Shown here: one piece after another, positions 7,885-15,300 of the stretch
How the letters are laid out: every line of letters starts with the position of its first letter
How positions within the stretch are numbered: the first letter of the stretch is position 1
NCBI GenBank assembly: GCA_007126175.1
Contig: SLBU01000177.1
Location: forward strand, 1-15,300
Direction of reading: 5' to 3'
Source of the DNA: Kiritimatiellia bacterium
GTDB taxonomy: Bacteria > Verrucomicrobiota > Kiritimatiellia > UBA8416
DNA: 15,300 bases
Notes under the pieces: generated by a model
What the model saw: the letters and a program-made list of their open reading frames with translations, nothing else
What the model was told of the DNA's origin: nothing
Database searches by the model: none
Translations under genes and position numbers: made by a program

Positions 7885-7910
7885 ATGGAGGCGTAAGGCA
7901 TCAGTATTCA
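7881..7910 (+). promoter_or_regulatory. Weak candidate promoter for RDD gene
   Basis: TTGCAT (7881-7886), an 18-base spacer and TATTCA (7905-7910) form a low-scoring -35/-10 pair. The start point would fall near 7917, leaving a leader of about 24 bases that includes the SD AGAGAGG. The -35 overlaps the palindrome at 7871-7884. Confidence 0.22.
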
Positions 7911-7940
7911 TGTACCGACAACAGTATAGAGAGGTTTATT

Positions 7941-8360
7941 ATGGCCGATACAGCAGCAGCTTCCACAGTAGAACATGCAAGTGACGAAGCCGTACTCCTG
8001 CAAGACGCATCACTTGGCAACCGGATCATAGCCGTGTTGATCGACGGATTACTATCCGGTATCGTCTCTCTGGTTCCTATTGTCGGATGGATCGCAGCCA
8101 TAGCTTACAATCTTACGCGCGATGCCCTGCCATTTCTCGATGGACAAAGCCTGGGCAAAAAGGCGATGAAACTGCGTGCAGTGGATGCCGAAACCGGCAA
8201 ACCTCTGACGAACCAATGGGGTCCATCCATCGTGCGCAACATTGTGCTCTTCATTCCGTTTTTCGCCATTGTCGAGCTCATTGTGCTCGCCAACAATAAG
8301 AACGGACAGCGTCTCGGTGATCAATGGGCCAAAACACGAGTAGTTGTCTGCAAGGACTAG
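7941..8360 (+). CDS. RDD family membrane protein
   Basis: From ATG 7941 this is a 139-residue membrane protein of the RDD family, named for a conserved Arg and two Asp. The pattern is visible: LGNRIIAVLIDGLLSG (about 25-40) holds the Arg and first Asp at the start of helix 1, GQSLGKKAMKLRAVD (71-85) is the family's conserved cytoplasmic loop, and NGQRLGDQWAKTRVV (120-134) holds the second Asp. There are three hydrophobic stretches. Some RDD proteins have been linked to ion exchange, but most have no known job, and none is assigned here. The start is set by AGAGAGG about 6 bases upstream; the longer open frame from 7830 has no SD. The gene is monocistronic and ends in a strong terminator. Confidence 0.88.
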   Translation: MADTAAASTVEHASDEAVLLQDASLGNRIIAVLIDGLLSGIVSLVPIVGWIAAIAYNLTRDALPFLDGQSLGKKAMKLRAVDAETGKPLTNQWGPSIVRNIVLFIPFFAIVELIVLANNKNGQRLGDQWAKTRVVVCKD

Positions 8361-8384
8361 CTTCAGACTATACATTTTTCGAAG

Positions 8385-8416
8385 GCCATGACTGCCCCGG
8401 CAGTCATGGCTTTTTT
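8385..8416 (+). terminator. Rho-independent terminator after RDD gene
   Basis: GCCATGACTG (8385-8394) pairs perfectly with CAGTCATGGC (8401-8410) around a CCCCGG loop, followed by TTTTTT (8411-8416). It sits 25 bases after the RDD stop. The opposite strand lacks a U-run, so it should stop only plus-strand transcription and protect the convergent amylase gene. Confidence 0.93.
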
Positions 8417-8432
8417 ATTTCCCATCTGCAAT

Positions 8433-9911
8433 TCAATCCACAGGTATCCATACGGATACGGAGCGACCATTGCATCGGAAATCACCCCACCCCTCGGAAT
8501 TGGTCGTTACAACATCGCCGATATGGCCCGTAACATCCTGATATGCACGCTCTGCAAATCCAACATGCATGGGTTTGGTCTGATTCCCCTCATTACTCAA
8601 CAATACGGCAATTCCGCCGGGGTGTTCTTCTGTCCCTAACCGCGTCCACCCAATACAATGCGGATCATCAAAATAATCGTGTTGTTCCCCAAAAGCACAC
8701 TGCGATCGTACGGATAAAAAGTGATCGATCAGCCATTTATGACTTGGCATATCAATTTCATGTGTATTGCCATCCTTTCCTTGTCCCTGATACTGCACCC
8801 CATAATAATCCGCAAAGAAGATACAAGGGTATCCACCTTGGCGCAGTAAAATCAGCGCGTAGGCCAATGGCTTAAACCAAGCCTCTACAACAGACTCCAG
8901 CGATTGCAGTGGCTGCGTATCATGATTACTAACCAATGTAACAGCCATGTCAGGATGGTCCTTAACGAGAGTCCCATCAAAAATAGTTCGCAGATCGTAT
9001 GCAGCCTCTTCGCGACCGGCCGTAGCAAAATTATAATGCAGCAGAGCGTCAAAGAGCATCAAGTGCCCTTCTGTAGTCTCGATAAAATGTTCAAGCGCTC
9101 CATTGACACCAGACCAGTATTCACCCACGGCGAAAAGATCGCGACCTGTATGTGCACGCATCTCATGCAGCCATTCCACAAAAAAATCGGAACCGACATG
9201 TTTGACTGCATCAAACCGGAATCCATCAACCCCTGTCGTATCCATGTACCATTTACCCCAGTACAGAAGCTCCTGGCGCACATCAGGGTTGGCAATGTCT
9301 AGATTACAGCCCATCAAATAATCAAAGTTACCGCGATCCTGATCCACGGCATGATGAAAGGCCTTGCCTTCGAATAAATACACGGCTTGCTTATCTTCTT
9401 CCGCTGCATTGGTATCGACGGCATTGAAATGCCACCAATGCCACTCCAGCGTAGAATGCGTTTGGCCACGTCCCGGAAACGAAAAATGCGTCCAGGCCTT
9501 GATGGGCTGCAATTCGCCCATAGCCTCATTGCGATTATCCGGATTGAAAGGGGTTGCCATCACATCTTCTTCATGATCCCCACCCACCTTATGATTAAAC
9601 ACCACATCGGCATAGACCTGAAGGTTAGCGGCATGCGCAGCGGCAATCGCCTCTAAATACTCATCCTTGGTACCATACTTGGTACGCACGGATCCTTTCT
9701 GATCGAATTCACCAAGGTCAAAAAGATCATACGTTCCATACCCCGTATCATCCGCTCCACCAGCGCCCTTGTAAGCCGGAGGCAACCAGACCGAGGTGAT
9801 ACCGGCCTTTGCCAACGCTGGTGACTCTTCTGCCAGAAACCTCCACAACGAACCATCAGCGGGTGTATACCAATGAAAGAACTGCATCATTGCGCCATTA
9901 AATTCCTGCAT
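8433..9911 (-). CDS. Cytoplasmic alpha-amylase, glycoside hydrolase family 13
   Basis: This 492-residue enzyme hydrolyses internal alpha-1,4 bonds of starch, glycogen or maltodextrins. Four conserved GH13 regions are seen: DVVFNHK (102-108), GFRFDAVKH with nucleophile D234, VGEYW with acid/base E264, and SNHDTQ with D331. The N-terminal GAMMQFFHWY (6-15) and the QYQGQGKDGNTHEIDMP loop resemble the liquefying/AmyA-type enzymes (subfamily GH13_5 by recollection). A beta-sandwich C domain ends at the stop. There is no signal peptide, so it most likely works on internal glycogen or imported maltodextrin. The start has SD GGAG 6 bases before the ATG. It lies 40 bp after the 79-codon ORF in the dprA-topA-mtaB direction, with no metabolic partner nearby. 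Confidence 0.94.
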   Translation of the reverse strand: MQEFNGAMMQFFHWYTPADGSLWRFLAEESPALAKAGITSVWLPPAYKGAGGADDTGYGTYDLFDLGEFDQKGSVRTKYGTKDEYLEAIAAAHAANLQVYADVVFNHKVGGDHEEDVMATPFNPDNRNEAMGELQPIKAWTHFSFPGRGQTHSTLEWHWWHFNAVDTNAAEEDKQAVYLFEGKAFHHAVDQDRGNFDYLMGCNLDIANPDVRQELLYWGKWYMDTTGVDGFRFDAVKHVGSDFFVEWLHEMRAHTGRDLFAVGEYWSGVNGALEHFIETTEGHLMLFDALLHYNFATAGREEAAYDLRTIFDGTLVKDHPDMAVTLVSNHDTQPLQSLESVVEAWFKPLAYALILLRQGGYPCIFFADYYGVQYQGQGKDGNTHEIDMPSHKWLIDHFLSVRSQCAFGEQHDYFDDPHCIGWTRLGTEEHPGGIAVLLSNEGNQTKPMHVGFAERAYQDVTGHIGDVVTTNSEGWGDFRCNGRSVSVWIPVD

Positions 9912-9951
9912 ATCATTCTCCAGTCTGATTTTTCACATGAATATCCGATTA

Positions 9952-10191
9952 TTAGACATACACCAGCCAGTATGCGGCAAGCACAATTCCTATATCCGCA
10001 AAGATATGGCTCAGTGTGCTATACAGCCGCGCACGCGGCGTATTCCCCGCTTTGTACCAGACCCAGGAAATACCCATCAACCCAATGCAACATAACAAAA
10101 TCCAGGGCAATGGCAGTAGCCCGTGTAATACAATACCATGATATTCCGGCAGAGGCGAATGTTGAGCCCAGCGGAATCTAATCAATAACAT
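9952..10191 (-). CDS. Small putative two-helix membrane protein
   Basis: This 79-residue ORF is not recognised. Two hydrophobic segments are visible, about 21-46 and 63-79, separated by a short polar loop with Asn-Thr-Pro-Arg-Ala-Arg. It begins inside the last codons of mtaB (14-bp overlap, different frame), with AGAGG only 3 bases before the ATG, which is tighter than usual. The overlap suggests translation by reinitiation after mtaB, if it is translated at all. It also fills the only gap between mtaB and amylase, which supports it being real. A perfect 13-bp inverted repeat covers the SD and start codon. It could instead be a chance hydrophobic ORF. Confidence 0.5.
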   Translation of the reverse strand: MLLIRFRWAQHSPLPEYHGIVLHGLLPLPWILLCCIGLMGISWVWYKAGNTPRARLYSTLSHIFADIGIVLAAYWLVYV

Positions 10192-10199
10192 TCGCCTCT
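10151..10199 (-). promoter_or_regulatory. Inverted repeat able to hide the SD/start of the 79-codon ORF
   Basis: AGAGGCGAATGTT at 10151-10163 and its exact complement AACATTCGCCTCT at 10187-10199 are separated by 23 bases. In minus-strand RNA the first arm contains the AGAGG and AUG of the small ORF and lies over the mtaB stop region. There is no U-run after the second arm, so it is not a normal terminator. Confidence 0.6.
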
Positions 10200-11470
10200 A
10201 GTGTGTAATCGGGATCTTTTCGGACCTTGACCCCGCTAACAGAAACAAAATCGTTCATAGATATTTCATCGGCACGTACAGTCACGGGATGATAGTATTC
10301 TGTGTAGCCCGATAGTGTGCCTTGTGGGCCAGCGCTTTCGGTCAGCAGCGTCTGCGGTATCCCTAACGCTTCTTCTCGACGCACCCGCTTCAGCTCTTGC
10401 CCAACCTCGCGCAATTGCCTACTACGCTCGGTTTTGATTTTTTCCGGAACCTGTCCCCCCATCCGATCCGCACGCGTATCGGCCCGACGTGAATACTTGA
10501 ACGTGTGGATATGGCTAAACCCAACTTCATGCACAATCGATAATGTCTCCAGAAAATCCGCATCCGTCTCGCCCGGAAACCCCACAATCACATCCGTCGT
10601 AAAATTGAACCGCGCATGGGCCGCACGAATGCGGGCAATCAAACGCATATATTGCACCACAGAATAAAACCGCCGCATACGCAATAGCACGCGATCGGAG
10701 CCGCTTTGCAAACAAAGATGCAAATGGGGACACAGACGGGGATGATGAAACAAATCAATAAAACGGTCGGTCAACCCCTCCGGCTCCATCGAGGATATTC
10801 GTACCCGGTAGTCGCCAGGAACCGCAAGGAGCTTTTCAAGTAATCCATCAAGCCCTATACCCGCGTACTCGTATCGCCCGATATTCACCCCCGTGATCAC
10901 GATCTCGCGGGCTCCTGCATCCAGCACCTTGCGCACATGCTCCACCACATCTGCCACCGGACGACTCACCGCACGCCCACGCACCGCCGGCACAATACAA
11001 TACGTGCAGAAATTGTCGCAGCCATCCTGCACCTTCACTGCCTGCCGTTGATGGAACCCTCCATCGGCTACCCCGTACCCGAACACACCGCCCTTGAAGT
11101 CCGATGGAGCCACCATCTCCCCACGAAAATGGGCATCCACTAAATCCGGTATCGAACTCTTCACATCGTTTGGCACCACATACGTGATACCAGCCTCTGC
11201 CTCCAATGCATCGCGCTGGCTCACCGCCATACAGCCGGTCGCAATCACAATCGCACCTGTTGGCGCATGCCGAATCGCCTGTCGAATCGCAGCCCGCGAC
11301 TTGCGGTCCCCCTGATTGGTAACCGTGCAAGTGTTGATCAAGTAAACATCAGCCTCAGCATCCGGCGACACGATCTGGTACCCGCGCTCCTGAAACGCCG
11401 TAGCCAAAGCATCGGTCTCATGCTGGTTCATCCGGCAACCCAGCGTCCGAAAAGCCACCCGCCGTTTCAC
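10178..11470 (-). CDS. mtaB: tRNA t6A37 methylthiotransferase MtaB (radical SAM)
   Basis: From GTG 11470 this is a 430-residue enzyme that adds a methylthio group to t6A at position 37 of ANN-decoding tRNAs. The MTTase N-domain supplies one [4Fe-4S] cluster through C12, C48 (NTCTVT, typical of MtaB rather than MiaB) and C80. The radical SAM cluster motif is C151-D-N-F-C155-T-Y-C158. A TRAM RNA-binding domain forms the end (about 365-430). The open frame reaches 11626, inside topA, but the extra 52 residues are encoded by a low-complexity repeat and are unlike any MTTase; 430 is the normal length. The GTG has an AAAGG about 10 bases upstream, a weak SD, so the start is likely but not certain. 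Confidence 0.92.
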   Translation of the reverse strand: MKRRVAFRTLGCRMNQHETDALATAFQERGYQIVSPDAEADVYLINTCTVTNQGDRKSRAAIRQAIRHAPTGAIVIATGCMAVSQRDALEAEAGITYVVPNDVKSSIPDLVDAHFRGEMVAPSDFKGGVFGYGVADGGFHQRQAVKVQDGCDNFCTYCIVPAVRGRAVSRPVADVVEHVRKVLDAGAREIVITGVNIGRYEYAGIGLDGLLEKLLAVPGDYRVRISSMEPEGLTDRFIDLFHHPRLCPHLHLCLQSGSDRVLLRMRRFYSVVQYMRLIARIRAAHARFNFTTDVIVGFPGETDADFLETLSIVHEVGFSHIHTFKYSRRADTRADRMGGQVPEKIKTERSRQLREVGQELKRVRREEALGIPQTLLTESAGPQGTLSGYTEYYHPVTVRADEISMNDFVSVSGVKVRKDPDYTLEANVID

Positions 11471-11503
11471 TTGCGCATCGGCCTTTGCCTCTGCTGTCCG
11501 ACG

Positions 11504-11571
11504 TCCACGGTCCACCGTCCACGATCCACGATCCACGCACGTCTCACTTCCAACATCCCACGCCTCACTTC
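11504..11571. repeat. Heptamer low-complexity repeat module between topA and mtaB
   Basis: Five TCCACNN units sit at exact 7-bp spacing (11504, 11511, 11518, 11525, 11532). Two 13-mers differing at one base follow: CACGTCTCACTTC at 11538-11550 and CACGCCTCACTTC at 11559-11571. The last contains the topA stop codon (TGA, 11565-11567). Similar GTGGAC-type strings recur between genes of some bacteria by my recollection. The module keeps the mtaB frame open upstream, creating a spurious VDRGSWTVDRGR extension. Confidence 0.8.
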
Positions 11572-14087
11572 TCCGCCCCCTTACGCACCGGAATGCGCAA
11601 TTCATACTTTTCCTGCGCCTCGGCAAACCCCGGAATTTGCTCGCGGTACCGTACCACCATCTTCTTCAACGCAGCACGCTGTTTTTCGGATAAGGCACCG
11701 CGCTGCTGAAACTGCTTATTCAGCGATTCATAAAACGACTGATCATTAAACTCGCGCCGGCCACGCTTCACGGGGGCCGCCCATTCCTGCACCGACCCCA
11801 TCAATTCCAGTAACGGACCACTTTCGTGGTCGGCCTCCGGAACCGGCTGCGAACCAAGCTCCATCGCATTGCGCGCAGCTTCAAACCCATCGATCTGATT
11901 GGCATGCTGCAACACAATCCGATCCAACGCCTTGAGCTGGGCAACACTCAACCGTCGCCCGGAGGCAGCCTGTTCCTGCAACGAAGTAACAAATCCCTGC
12001 GTCTTTTCATCCAGATCTAACGGGCTTAACGCTTCGAATTTTACAAACGAACTGTCACGCGGGGGACCTGCATCCGGCGATTCAAGCAACGCCTTGAATC
12101 CCACTTCTTCCATGACCCCCGCAATCGCAGGCACTTGGGCCCGATAGCGCGCCGCAATCTTCCCCAACGCCTCCAACTGACGCTCCGAGATCGGCTTTTC
12201 GCCCGCTTCCAACGCATCCGCCACCGATTTTACAAATTTCTGATCATCATAGGTCCGCTTCCCACGCTTGACCGGTGCCGTCCACGCCTGCACCCCATCG
12301 AGCACCGCCAGCAAGGCACGCACCTTGGCCACATCCGCTTCCGGTGCCTTGCTCCCCTCCACCCATTTCTCGAATTGGGCATAAAAATCGGCAAGCATCT
12401 TACCCCAATCCACATCCCCCTCCTCGATCTCATCGAGCTTCGCCTCCATGTCCGCCGTGAATTGCACGTCAAACAAGATCGGCAAATCACTCGTCAGGAA
12501 GGCACTTGTCTTCATGCCGATCTCAGACGGATGCAAGGTGCGGTTACGACTCTCCACATAGTTACGTTGCTGCAACGTCGAGAGAATCTGCGCATACGTG
12601 CTCGGACGGCCCACTCCATTGGCTTCCAACGCCTTCACCAGGGATGCCTCGCTAAAGCGCGCCGGCGGCTGCGTCTCCTTCTGCTCACCTTGGAGCGACA
12701 AACAGACCAGCGGCTCCCCTTCATGCACAATCGGCAAAAACTCGATTTGATCCTCCTCCTTCTTGTCGGCATCCGCCGCTACCCGCCGGTACCCGTCGAA
12801 TTTGGTCTCGGATACCGTCGCCGTGAAACGATAGCTGCGTTCGGCCGCCACCACATCGGCGCCAGGAGCCGGCACGGGGGCCTCCACATGTACCGTGCGC
12901 TGCTCAATCTGGGCCGGAACCATCTGACACGCCACAAAACGTTCCCAAATCAGCGTATACAGCTTCAACCCGCTCGCATCAAGAAAACGCTTGGCCTTGG
13001 CGGGCGTAATCGTAACATCCGTCGGACGAATCGCCTCATGCGCCTCCTGCGCCGAGCCACGACTCCGATACATATTGGGTTTCTCCGGTAGATACTCCTT
13101 CCCGTAGGTGGTTTCGATAAAGGCGCGACCCGCCGCAATCGCATCGGCCGAAAGGGCGACCGAATCGGTTCGCATATACGTGATCAGACCCGTCGGACCA
13201 TCCCCCATATTGACGCCCTCATACAACTTCTGCGCCACACTCATCGTCTGCTTCGGCGACATCCGCAAAAACGTCGAAGCCGCCTGCTGCAACGTGCTCG
13301 TGATGAACGGCGGATACGGATTCCGACGCACGGTCCGCGTCTTGATATCCGCCACCCGCATCGAACACCCCTTCAAATCCTTTTCCACACGGGCCGCCGC
13401 TTCCGCCGTTCGGATTTCCGCCTTCTCCCCATCAATCTTCACCAACCGCACCAGAAAGGGGTCCGTCGGTGCCACAAGCTTGCGAACCTCCGCCCCGAAA
13501 ACCCAATACGATTCCGGCTTGAAATCCAGAATCTCCTGCTCGCGTTCACAGACCAGCCGCAACGCCACCGATTGTACTCGCCCTGCCGAAAGGCCACGCT
13601 GCACCCGCCGCCATAACAACGGGCTCACTTTGTACCCCACGATACGATCCACCACACGCCGCGCTTGCTGCGCATCGACCCGGTTCATATGAATTTCACT
13701 CGGATGTGCAAAGGCCTCCCGCACCGCACGCGGCGTAATCTCGTTGTACGTCACCCGGTAAAAAGGCTTGCCCTTGTTGACACGCTTGGCCGCCAGCAGC
13801 TCTTTCAAATGCCAAGCGATCGCCTCCCCCTCACGATCCGGGTCAGGTGCCAGATAAATGGCATCGCAGTCCTTCGCCGCCGCCTCAAGCTCATCGACAA
13901 CCTTCTTGCGCCCCTTGACCACCTCGTATTGCAGTGCAAACCCTTTTTCTACATCCACCCCCAGTACCTTCACCGGCAAATCACGCACATGCCCCATCGA
14001 GGCCTTTACCACATACTCCGACCCCAGGATCTTATTGATCGTCTTGGCCTTGGCCGGCGATTCCACAATAACCAGATTCTTTCCCAT
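11565..14087 (-). CDS. topA: DNA topoisomerase I (type IA), unusual C-terminus
   Basis: This 840-residue enzyme relaxes negative supercoils by single-strand cleavage and passage. The Toprim domain carries E9 and DPDREGEAI (82-90) for metal binding. Next are the SAGRVQSVALRLV segment (167-179), the active-site tyrosine Y304 in GLITYMRTDS, and EAHEAIRPT (348-356). The core ends near residue 580. Residues about 587-830 hold no CxxC zinc ribbons. They contain three related repeats (about 591-664, 685-744 and 759-830); the first and third share WxAPVKRG and end in a Q..AL.K...RY..Q(I/V)P block. This replaces the usual TopA tail and may bind DNA or a partner. ATG 14087 follows dprA by 18 bp, with a GAGG 5 bases upstream. 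The stop lies in a low-complexity repeat. Confidence 0.95.
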   Translation of the reverse strand: MGKNLVIVESPAKAKTINKILGSEYVVKASMGHVRDLPVKVLGVDVEKGFALQYEVVKGRKKVVDELEAAAKDCDAIYLAPDPDREGEAIAWHLKELLAAKRVNKGKPFYRVTYNEITPRAVREAFAHPSEIHMNRVDAQQARRVVDRIVGYKVSPLLWRRVQRGLSAGRVQSVALRLVCEREQEILDFKPESYWVFGAEVRKLVAPTDPFLVRLVKIDGEKAEIRTAEAAARVEKDLKGCSMRVADIKTRTVRRNPYPPFITSTLQQAASTFLRMSPKQTMSVAQKLYEGVNMGDGPTGLITYMRTDSVALSADAIAAGRAFIETTYGKEYLPEKPNMYRSRGSAQEAHEAIRPTDVTITPAKAKRFLDASGLKLYTLIWERFVACQMVPAQIEQRTVHVEAPVPAPGADVVAAERSYRFTATVSETKFDGYRRVAADADKKEEDQIEFLPIVHEGEPLVCLSLQGEQKETQPPARFSEASLVKALEANGVGRPSTYAQILSTLQQRNYVESRNRTLHPSEIGMKTSAFLTSDLPILFDVQFTADMEAKLDEIEEGDVDWGKMLADFYAQFEKWVEGSKAPEADVAKVRALLAVLDGVQAWTAPVKRGKRTYDDQKFVKSVADALEAGEKPISERQLEALGKIAARYRAQVPAIAGVMEEVGFKALLESPDAGPPRDSSFVKFEALSPLDLDEKTQGFVTSLQEQAASGRRLSVAQLKALDRIVLQHANQIDGFEAARNAMELGSQPVPEADHESGPLLELMGSVQEWAAPVKRGRREFNDQSFYESLNKQFQQRGALSEKQRAALKKMVVRYREQIPGFAEAQEKYELRIPVRKGAEK

Positions 14088-14105
14088 AACTCCCTCATTC
14101 CTTTT

Positions 14106-15212
14106 CTAGTGCAGTAAAGCCACGCTGCGCCCGGGCAGCATCTTGATCACCTTCTTCAATTCCATCCCGATTAATAGCGACGCCATGGCAGCCGGGGCAA
14201 CCCCCGACTCCCGAATCAGACGATCGACCCCCATTTCGCCCGCGGCCAACAATGCCACGACCTTCTGCTCCGCGGCATTCAACCCAGGATGCCCCGTTCC
14301 CTGCCGCTCGTGCCCACCTTCCGATGCAGGTGGAAATAGCATCTCGAAGTGCTCCAGCACATCCCGTAGTTGCGTAACCACATACGCACCATCCTTGATC
14401 AGCATATTCGGCCCATGCGAGGCATACGAATCAATCCGCCCCGGCACAGCAAACACGCTGCGCCCTTGCTCGGTAGCTTGCACCGCCGTGATCATCGCAC
14501 CACTCTCAACACCAGCCTCAATCACCAATACACCCCTCGACATACCACTGACAATCCGGTTGCGCATCGGGAACGTCGTCCGATCCGGCTTGCGCGCAAA
14601 CGGAAACTCACTGACTACCGCCCCGCTCTCCGAAATCCGCTCGGCCAGTTTGATGTTCTCGACCGGATACATATGGTCGAAGCCGCCGCCAATCACCGCA
14701 ATGGTGCGGCCATGTGCACGCAAAGCGCCCTCATGTGCGGCCGTATCCACACCCAATGCCAGACCGCTCAACACACAAAGCCCCGCCTTGGCTATTCCGA
14801 AAGAAAGCTTTTGTGCGCATTCGATCCCATAGTGCGTGGGGTGCCGCGTGCCCACCACCGCAACAGACTGCTTATCCGTCGGGCGCAGATGCCCCTGCAC
14901 ATACAAGGCCAATGGCGGATCATGGATGTCACGCAACGATTCGGGATATTCCTGATCCACCGGCGTAAGCAACTGTACCCCCCGACGATGTGCTTTCGCC
15001 TCTTCCTCGGCGGGATCCAGCCGTGCACGCTGCTCGAGAATCGAACGCGCCAACACCGGCCCAACGCCATCGACCGCCCGTAAATCCGCATCGGATGCAT
15101 CGAAGATAGCCGCCACCGAACCAAGCACCTCAGCCATTGCACGCACACGCACCGGGCCCACCCGGTCCATCATGTTCAATGCAATGTACGCCTCTCGCTC
15201 CGTCAATGGCAC
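14106..15212 (-). CDS. dprA: DNA-processing protein DprA (Smf)
   Basis: From GTG 15212 this is a 368-residue protein that binds incoming single-stranded DNA and loads RecA during natural transformation. An N-terminal helix-hairpin-helix/SAM-like part (about 10-70) is followed by the Rossmann-fold DprA domain: AVVGTR (118-123), SGLALGVD (149-156), AVIGGG (172-177), FPMRNRIVSG (214-223), ESGAMITA (236-243) and FAVPG (254-258). A winged-helix DprA C-terminal domain spans about 310-368. GTG 15212 has a strong GAGGAG (15221-15226) 8 bases upstream. A second in-frame GTG at 15263 has no usable SD but would overlap a possible upstream stop by 4 bp. It is first in a run with topA and mtaB. No other competence gene is in the window, so transformation is possible, not shown. 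Confidence 0.95.
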   Translation of the reverse strand: MPLTEREAYIALNMMDRVGPVRVRAMAEVLGSVAAIFDASDADLRAVDGVGPVLARSILEQRARLDPAEEEAKAHRRGVQLLTPVDQEYPESLRDIHDPPLALYVQGHLRPTDKQSVAVVGTRHPTHYGIECAQKLSFGIAKAGLCVLSGLALGVDTAAHEGALRAHGRTIAVIGGGFDHMYPVENIKLAERISESGAVVSEFPFARKPDRTTFPMRNRIVSGMSRGVLVIEAGVESGAMITAVQATEQGRSVFAVPGRIDSYASHGPNMLIKDGAYVVTQLRDVLEHFEMLFPPASEGGHERQGTGHPGLNAAEQKVVALLAAGEMGVDRLIRESGVAPAAMASLLIGMELKKVIKMLPGRSVALLH

Positions 15213-15259
15213 AATTTCAACTCCTCGACAAATGCTTCTGTAAAGAAGTGCGGTGACTA

Positions 15260-15300
15260 TCACACCTTGCCCGGCATCGTCAAGATATCCCGCAAATCAC
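15260..15300 (-). CDS. Possible C-terminal end of an upstream gene
   Basis: One minus-strand frame entering the window reads DLRDILTMPGKV and stops at TGA (15260-15262), 47 bp before the chosen dprA start. The dprA frame has a GTG whose last bases overlap this stop. With only 12 codons visible, neither the gene nor its product can be identified. Confidence 0.3.
   Translation of the reverse strand, partial: DLRDILTMPGKV

Noticed and set aside
7758..7901. Longer start for the ABC ATPase (48 extra residues)
   Set aside because: The extra residues do not resemble the family, the stretch overlaps the divergent promoter region, and the ATPase domain starts normally at 7757.
11471..11626. N-terminal extension of MtaB into topA
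   Set aside because: It is encoded by the heptamer repeat and by topA sequence in another frame; the length from GTG 11470 fits MtaB.
12135..13091. 318-codon plus-strand open frame opposite topA
   Set aside because: It is Arg/Leu/His-rich antisense shadow of a well supported topA gene, with no family resemblance.
1..15300. tRNA, rRNA, CRISPR arrays, transposases, phage or defence genes
   Set aside because: I looked for these and saw no cloverleaf, spaced direct repeats, integrase or transposase motifs.

Overview
The window is a stretch of ordinary bacterial chromosome with tightly packed genes. It shows no tRNA, rRNA, CRISPR array, insertion sequence or phage gene. The host is a free-living bacterium that uses Shine-Dalgarno (SD) sequences (AAAGGAG, GGAGGAA, GAGGAG before several starts). 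A class II photolyase, a eukaryote-like Ser/Thr kinase with zinc ribbons, and G/C-rich heptamer low-complexity DNA between genes all suggest the Planctomycetota-Verrucomicrobiota-Kiritimatiellota-Lentisphaerota neighbourhood. That placement is inference, not proof.

Layout. Positions 1-61 (minus) hold the first 20 codons of a small membrane protein. Positions 181-1946 (plus) are a thiamine unit: a TPP riboswitch, a PnuC-family transporter best read as the thiamine transporter PnuT, thiamine pyrophosphokinase, and the enamine/imine deaminase RidA. Imported thiamine would be phosphorylated to TPP, which closes the loop through the riboswitch. Convergent to this (1949-3760, minus) is a Ser/Thr kinase with two zinc ribbons, a long helical region and one C-terminal membrane anchor. 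Divergent from the kinase is a class II CPD photolyase (3928-5292, plus).

Positions 5338-7757 (minus) are an ABC-2 type pair, ATPase then permease, sharing a 4-bp ATGA overlap. An RDD-family membrane protein (7941-8360, plus) is divergent from it and ends at a clear intrinsic terminator (8385-8416).

Positions 8433-15212 (minus) are a co-directional run: dprA, topA, mtaB, a 79-codon putative membrane protein, and a cytoplasmic GH13 alpha-amylase. dprA, topA and mtaB act on DNA uptake/recombination, supercoiling and tRNA modification. The amylase is the functional outlier.

The features most worth a second look are: (a) a TopA C-terminus made of three related non-zinc repeats; (b) a perfect 13-bp inverted repeat that would bury the SD and start codon of the small ORF after mtaB; (c) a heptamer repeat module at the topA/mtaB junction that also supplies topA's stop codon; (d) a TPP riboswitch whose aptamer itself contains the SD of pnuT; (e) a possible leaderless photolyase transcript. 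I see no clearly new multi-gene system.
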